From contig CALGFL010000256.1 in the NCBI GenBank assembly GCA_937881145.1, forward strand, positions 1-9,274: a DNA stretch of 9,274 nt, read 5' to 3'. The stretch is from an uncultured Bordetella sp. (lineage in GTDB: Bacteria > Pseudomonadota > Gammaproteobacteria > Burkholderiales > Burkholderiaceae_B). The position numbers were made by a program, and so were the translations under genes. Shown piece after piece: positions 5,333-9,274 of the stretch; within the stretch, counting starts at the first letter, position 1, and each line of letters begins with the position of its first letter. A model generated the notes under the pieces. It made no database searches. It was not told the DNA's origin and saw only the letters and a list, made by a program, of their open reading frames with translations.

Positions 5333-7042
5333 TTATTGCTGCTTGTGCTCCTGGTCGTCATGGCGAGCGGCGGGGGCAGGATGCGGCGCGGGAGCGGGGC
5401 GCGGTGCCGCCTGCGGCTGCGGACGAGGCTGCGGCTGCGGATGGAACTGGGGTTGTGGCTGCGGACGAAGCTGCGGCTGTTGATGGAATTGAGGCTGCGG
5501 CTGCGGATGGAACTCTGGTTGTGGCCGCGGCTGTGGTTGTGGCTGCGGGCGCGGCGCGGCCTGAGGCTGGGGAAAGTTTTGCCGCTGCATGGATGGACGT
5601 TGCTCGGCCGGACGAGGTTGCGGCGCCGGCGCATGGGCGGGCGCTCCAGCAGGGCTGTGCTGGAATTGTTCCGGTCCATGCGCGTTGGCCGCGGGTTGCG
5701 CGCGCGGCGCCGAATTGAACGTGCGGTTGGCCGGGGCGGGGGCGCCCGGACGGTTCATTTCCATCGGACGATTGGGGGCCGCCTGCGGGGCCGGCCGCGC
5801 GCCGGGACGCTCGTCGTTGGCGTTGAAGTGCGGCATGGTCATGGATCCGCCGGGGCGGGCGGCTGGCGCTGCGCCAGGACGCATGACGGGCGCTGTGCCA
5901 GGACGCACTGCGGCGGGCGCCGCTCCGGGATGCATCGCGGGCGCCGCGCCGGGACGCTGCTGCTGCATGCGCATCTGCTGCGCGTGCAGCCGCTGTTCGT
6001 TCACCTGCTGCGAACGAATTTGCTGCGGCGTAGGGCGCCGGTTGCCGTAATTGTTGATGACGCGATGGGTGTCGTACCGGTTGATGACGGTCGTTGTCGT
6101 GCGGGAAATATACGTGGTGTGGTTGTAGACCACCGACGGACGCCAGCCGCCGCCCGGACCTCGCGGGCCGAAACTGGGCGGAGGCGCCCAATGCATGCCC
6201 CAGTTGTGCCAGCCCCAGCCGACATGACTGAAGAGGGCGGCGCCGACGGCGATGCCCACGCCGAACGTGATCAGGCCGACGGTGACGCCGACGCCCGGCG
6301 CGAAGACCGGCGGCTCGTAGACGTAGCCGGGGTAGTAAGCGACCGGCGTGCCGTAGACCACGGCCGGGTTGTAGACGGGCACGTAGACCACGTCCGGCTG
6401 CGCGGGTTCGATCACGATGGTTTCCGGCGGCGGCTCGATGATGGGCGGGCCGTCGTAAATGAGAGGCGCGTCAGGCGCGGGCACGTATTGCGGCGTCACC
6501 AACGGCGCTGCCGTCGTGACCACTATCTCGCGGTTGGAGCGCAGGTGGCCGGCGGCCTGGGCGCGCCGGCGCATGACCTGGACGGCATTGAGCACATCGC
6601 TCGGGTCGTTGTAGTAAGCCTGTCCCAGCGCCGTGGTCCATTCCATGTTGGTTGCCATCTGCGACAGCACGGCCGGGAACCCGGTCAGCGCCTTGACCGA
6701 AGGATCCCAGGGCTGTTGATCGGCGGCGCTCACCAGCGCCTGTCCCGTGAGATCGGGGTTCTGCGTCACCAGGTCGTTGGCGGCGGCGAGTTGGTCGGGG
6801 TAGGTGGAGCCGGCCAGCACCAGGGCGACCAGCCGGTCGGGGAAGAGCGCGATGGGCGCGGTCATCCGGTAGAGCTGATCCGCGGTGGGTGGCGTATAGG
6901 CCGCGGGTGCGGGCGATGCGGCGGGCGGATAGACCGGAGCCTGCTGCGCGAAGGCGGGCGTTCCGAACGTCGTGAGCCCCAGCATCGAGACCAGCAGCGT
7001 CGATGCGATCACGCGTTGCGCGGGGTGGTGGCTTCTTTTCAT
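5333..7042 (-). CDS. DUF3300 domain exported protein with Pro/Gln-rich repeat tail
   Basis: A 569-residue protein. Residues 1-32 are a Sec signal peptide ending TPAFA. About 52-310 form the DUF3300 region: DQLYRMTAPIALFPDRLVALVL, then STYPDQLAAANDLV, QPWDPSVKALTGFP, YVPVYNPAVVYG and a glycine-rich hydrophobic segment near 250-272. DUF3300 proteins (E. coli YacH is one) have no established function. From about 335 on, the protein is low complexity: a Gln/Arg-rich part, four PGAAPA-like units (363-398), and a PQPQ/FHPQ-rich tail (491-546) that suggests an extended, possibly wall-contacting stalk (inference). The ATG at 7042 has AAGGA (7049-7053) six bases upstream. It lies 61 bp downstream of the DUF1501 gene on the same strand, so co-transcription is possible. 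The repeat DNA makes a very long spurious open frame on the other strand. Confidence 0.9.
   Translation of the reverse strand: MKRSHHPAQRVIASTLLVSMLGLTTFGTPAFAQQAPVYPPAASPAPAAYTPPTADQLYRMTAPIALFPDRLVALVLAGSTYPDQLAAANDLVTQNPDLTGQALVSAADQQPWDPSVKALTGFPAVLSQMATNMEWTTALGQAYYNDPSDVLNAVQVMRRRAQAAGHLRSNREIVVTTAAPLVTPQYVPAPDAPLIYDGPPIIEPPPETIVIEPAQPDVVYVPVYNPAVVYGTPVAYYPGYVYEPPVFAPGVGVTVGLITFGVGIAVGAALFSHVGWGWHNWGMHWAPPPSFGPRGPGGGWRPSVVYNHTTYISRTTTTVINRYDTHRVINNYGNRRPTPQQIRSQQVNEQRLHAQQMRMQQQRPGAAPAMHPGAAPAAVRPGTAPVMRPGAAPAARPGGSMTMPHFNANDERPGARPAPQAAPNRPMEMNRPGAPAPANRTFNSAPRAQPAANAHGPEQFQHSPAGAPAHAPAPQPRPAEQRPSMQRQNFPQPQAAPRPQPQPQPRPQPEFHPQPQPQFHQQPQLRPQPQPQFHPQPQPRPQPQAAPRPAPAPHPAPAARHDDQEHKQQ
5405..5572 (-). 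repeat. Pro/Gln (PQPQ) codon repeat in the DUF3300 gene
   Basis: Codes for residues 491-546. Short direct repeats of CAGCCGCAG-like units encode PQPQPQF, FHPQPQPQ and RPQPQ blocks. Such arrays can change length by slipped-strand replication in multiples of three, varying tail length without breaking the frame. Confidence 0.85.
5849..5956 (-). repeat. RPGAAPA tandem repeat in the DUF3300 gene
   Basis: Codes for residues 363-398: four imperfect 8-9 residue units (PGAAPAMH, PGAAPAAVR, PGTAPVMR, PGAAPAAR). This is a coding repeat in the disordered part of the protein. Confidence 0.8.
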
Positions 7043-7103
7043 TGTGTTTCCTTTTCGGAACTATGTATTGAACGAAGAGAGGTGCGTGTGCTTGTGCGTC
7101 CGC

Positions 7104-8321
7104 CTACGCGCGCAGCACGGGCAGCAGAGGAAAGCGTTGACCGAGCACCGGCCGGGAGTCGATACCCCACCAATGTTCGAGCACCGTGGCATAAACCGAA
7201 CGGAAGTCCACGCCGACCGGCAGATTGCCGTTGCCGTCGAGCCAGTCGAGCGCGGGCGGAACGCCGTAGAGGCCGCCGCGCACCGCGCCACCGGCGATCA
7301 AGTGCGGCGCGACCGTGCCGTGGTCGGTGCCGCGGCTGTCGTTCTCGCCTGCGCGCCGGCCGAACTCTGAATAGGTCATGATCAGCGTCGAGTCCCAGCG
7401 GTTCATTTCGGTCAGCGCGCTGCGCATCGCGGCCATGCCTTGCGAAAACTGCTCGAGCAGATTCTGATGCCGGCCGGGCTGATCGTGATGTGTGTCGAAG
7501 CCGTTGAGCGTGAGTCGGATGGCCGCGACGCCTTGGCCGGGTACGCGCTGGTTGGCGCGCCGATTCGAGTACGTCTGCGTGTCGGCCACGATCTGCATCG
7601 CGGTCTTGACCAGATTGCCGAAATTGCCGGGCGGAAAGGGGGTACGCAGCATGGCCTGTGCATTGGCGGGCCGCAGACGATCCGCGGCGCGCTGGATTTC
7701 GTGTTCGACCTCCAATACGTGCGCGAGTTCCGGGTTTCCCCTAGCCATATCGACGGAATGGATCAAATTTGAATCACGTAGAAACTGTTGCGGGTTGACC
7801 AGGGCGATGGCGTGGGCGCCGTTGGCGAGCGGTCCCATTTCCGCGCTGCCGATCACCACCGCGTCCGAGGCGAAGCTTGGCGGCACCGGGTTCTTCTGGA
7901 ACGAGCGTGCCAGCCATCCGGAATCCAGGTATTGGTTGGACGCCGAGGCGGTATTCCAGATTTCGATGGAGCGGAAATGCGAGAGGTTGGGCGACGGGTA
8001 GCTCACGCCCTGCACGATGGCCAATTCGCGCTGCTGCCACAGCGGCATGAGCGCCTGCATGGCGGGATGCAGTCCGGTCTGGCCGTCGAGCGCGATGACC
8101 CGGTCGCGCGCGATGCCGATGGTCGGGCGCAGCCGTGCGTAGCGCGGCGCGGCATAGGGGATGACGGTGTTCAGGCCGTCGTTGCCGCCCTTGAGCTCGA
8201 CCAGGATGAGCAGCCTGGCGTAGTCGGGCGTGCGCGCGGCGGCCGTCGCGAGCGCGGGGCCGATGGCGGCGATGCCGAGCGAGGCGGTGCCGGCTCGAAG
8301 AAAGTGGCGGCGATTCATCAT
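7104..8321 (-). CDS. DUF1501 family protein with Tat signal
   Basis: A 405-residue protein. The N-terminus MMNRRHFLRAG followed by a weakly hydrophobic stretch (to about ATAAA, residue 29) is a twin-arginine (Tat) signal, so it is likely exported folded. DUF1501 landmarks: LVELKGGNDGLNTVIPY (40-56), HPAMQALMPL (85-94), VSYPSPNLSHFRSIEIW (106-122), NGFDTHHDQPGRH (273-285), and SEFGRRAGENDSRGTDHG (318-335). The family belongs to the alkaline-phosphatase-like superfamily; the Asp/His-rich motifs could hold metal, but no activity is established. AGGAG (8329-8333) seven bases upstream of ATG 8321 sets the start; the longer frame to 8537 runs inside the DUF1800 gene. The gene follows DUF1800 with 10 bp between stop and start, a pairing common across bacteria. 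Confidence 0.94.
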   Translation of the reverse strand: MMNRRHFLRAGTASLGIAAIGPALATAAARTPDYARLLILVELKGGNDGLNTVIPYAAPRYARLRPTIGIARDRVIALDGQTGLHPAMQALMPLWQQRELAIVQGVSYPSPNLSHFRSIEIWNTASASNQYLDSGWLARSFQKNPVPPSFASDAVVIGSAEMGPLANGAHAIALVNPQQFLRDSNLIHSVDMARGNPELAHVLEVEHEIQRAADRLRPANAQAMLRTPFPPGNFGNLVKTAMQIVADTQTYSNRRANQRVPGQGVAAIRLTLNGFDTHHDQPGRHQNLLEQFSQGMAAMRSALTEMNRWDSTLIMTYSEFGRRAGENDSRGTDHGTVAPHLIAGGAVRGGLYGVPPALDWLDGNGNLPVGVDFRSVYATVLEHWWGIDSRPVLGQRFPLLPVLRA

Positions 8322-8328
8322 GGCGCTG

Positions 8329-8333
8329 CTCCT
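8329..8333 (-). promoter_or_regulatory. Ribosome-binding site of the DUF1501 gene, overlapping the DUF1800 stop
   Basis: On the minus strand AGGAG overlaps the TAG stop (8332-8334) of the upstream gene and is seven bases from ATG 8321. This decides the start and implies translational coupling of the two genes. Confidence 0.8.
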
Positions 8334-9274
8334 ACTTGAGCTGGTAGGCCGGATCGGCAAGCAAGGCCTGGAGCAGGTCCAGGCCGTCGACGTCCGGCGA
8401 GATCGGTTCGGCCGGGCGCGTGGCCAGCACGGCCTGCTCGATGCGCTTGCGTGCGGCCGCGTCGGGCACGCCGGTGCCCGAGGCCTGCGCCTGGGCGAAC
8501 CAGCGCGCCGGATCGAAGTGAGGGCCTTTGTCGGCAAGGCGCGGGTGGGCGCTCGGCTTGAACGCGGCGGACATCATCGCGGCCTGCGTGCCCGGACGCG
8601 GCGCCGGCTGCGTCATGCGGTTTGCCGGTCCTTCGCCCGCGGAGCGCAATATGGCTTCGACGAAGCGCTCGCGCGCGAGCAGCGTCGAACTGTTGATCCA
8701 GGCCTGGCCGCCGCGCCAGCCCTTGACATCGGGCGGCGCAAAGAGATTCTGGCCGAGTTGATTCAAGGTTGCCGCCAGCGGTTGCGGCGATCCGTAATCG
8801 ATGTCGAAGGCGCGGACCGTGCCGATCACGAAATCCACGGGCGAACGCGTAAGCGTGCCCTGGCGCTCCTGATGCCAGAAGGCCTTGGACAGGAAAATCG
8901 CGCGAAGGACGGTGCGGATGTCGTAGTCATGGGAGCGCAAGGTGTCGGCCATCGCCGCGACCTGCCTTGGGTCGGGTGTGTCGGAGATGAATTCGCGCCA
9001 CAGCTTGGCCGTGACGAAGTCCGCGGTTTCCGGACGCGCCAGCAGCAGGTCCAGCATCTGGTCGCCGTCGAAGTCGCCGGTCTTGCCCAATACGGTCTTC
9101 GCGCCGTTGTCGTGCATGCCGGGCCGCCAGACGAACTGCGCCTGGCCGTCCAGGCTCCAGCCGGTATAGGCGCGCGCCGCCTCGGTGACGTCTTTCTGCG
9201 TGTAATGGCCTTCGCCCAGCGTGAAGAGCTCCATCACTTCGCGCGCGAAGTTCTCGTTGGGGTGGCCCTTGCGG
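8332..9274 (-). CDS. DUF1800 family protein, C-terminal part (partial)
   Basis: The last 313 residues are present; the 5' end lies beyond the right edge, and the frame runs through it (RKGHPNENFAREVMELFTLGEGHYT...). NENFAREVMELFTLGEGHYT followed by EAARAYTGW is the best-known conserved block of DUF1800. Further blocks are FVTAKLWREFISD, LRAIFLSKAFW, KSPVDF-like TRSPVDFVIGTVRAFD, and the typical PPDVKGWRGGQAWINSSTLLARERF. The last ~110 residues are less conserved and Pro/Ala-rich. Family members are usually 450-600 residues, so roughly a third or more is missing. Function is unknown; members nearly always sit next to a DUF1501 gene, as here, and the two are thought to act together outside the cytoplasm (inference). 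The codons at 9235-9237 (GTG) and 9232-9234 (ATG) are internal, not a start. Confidence 0.94.
   Translation of the reverse strand, partial: RKGHPNENFAREVMELFTLGEGHYTQKDVTEAARAYTGWSLDGQAQFVWRPGMHDNGAKTVLGKTGDFDGDQMLDLLLARPETADFVTAKLWREFISDTPDPRQVAAMADTLRSHDYDIRTVLRAIFLSKAFWHQERQGTLTRSPVDFVIGTVRAFDIDYGSPQPLAATLNQLGQNLFAPPDVKGWRGGQAWINSSTLLARERFVEAILRSAGEGPANRMTQPAPRPGTQAAMMSAAFKPSAHPRLADKGPHFDPARWFAQAQASGTGVPDAAARKRIEQAVLATRPAEPISPDVDGLDLLQALLADPAYQLK

Noticed and set aside
5405..5956. Repeat region considered as a CRISPR array
   Set aside because: Units are short, unequal and in-frame codon repeats without unique spacers; they encode a low-complexity protein tail.
5090..7381. 763-codon open frame on the plus strand opposite DUF3300
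   Set aside because: It is an artefact of GC bias and Pro/Gln repeats: an Arg/Leu/Gly-rich product with no domain, covering a well-supported minus-strand gene and part of copC.
8322..8537. N-terminal extension of the DUF1501 gene
   Set aside because: It overlaps the DUF1800 gene out of frame and would bury the Tat signal; AGGAG supports 8321.

Overview
The window looks like chromosomal DNA from a GC-rich betaproteobacterium, most likely Burkholderiales. The grounds are the strong GC bias at third codon positions, the short gene spacing and the protein styles (PXPV-repeat and DUF3300 envelope proteins). The genus cannot be read from the sequence. No rRNA, tRNA, insertion sequence, integrase or CRISPR array was seen.

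Left part (1-1875, + strand): the C-terminal end of an ABC-transporter inner-membrane permease, then a galactose-mutarotase-fold protein (aldose 1-epimerase family), then a FadR-type GntR regulator with an FCD ligand domain. This reads as the end of a carbohydrate uptake and use operon with its own regulator.

Middle left (1898-3287, - strand): a two-gene ECF41 unit. A CxxC-containing AhpD/carboxymuconolactone decarboxylase-like protein is followed, with a TAATG stop/start overlap, by an ECF41 sigma factor with a fused SnoaL-like C-terminal domain. Just upstream lies TGTCACA-N16-CGTC, which matches the promoter motif known for ECF41 sigma factors. The unit is therefore probably self-activating and self-contained.

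Middle (3440-5136): on the + strand, a small secreted PXPV-repeat protein with a His-rich tail. It converges across a perfect 15-bp bidirectional terminator on a - strand copC-copD pair (periplasmic copper-binding CopC and membrane CopD).

Right part (5333-9274, - strand): a DUF1800 gene (5' end outside the window), a Tat-exported DUF1501 protein and a Sec-exported DUF3300 protein with a long Pro/Gln repeat tail, closed by a 16-bp hairpin. DUF1800 and DUF1501 are tightly linked, with the SD of one overlapping the stop of the other; DUF3300 follows after 61 bp. The function of this export-heavy cluster is unknown.

The best-supported point of interest is the ECF41 unit with its cognate promoter. 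The DUF1800-DUF1501-DUF3300 cluster is the least understood part. Nothing here clearly amounts to an undescribed defence or mobile system.
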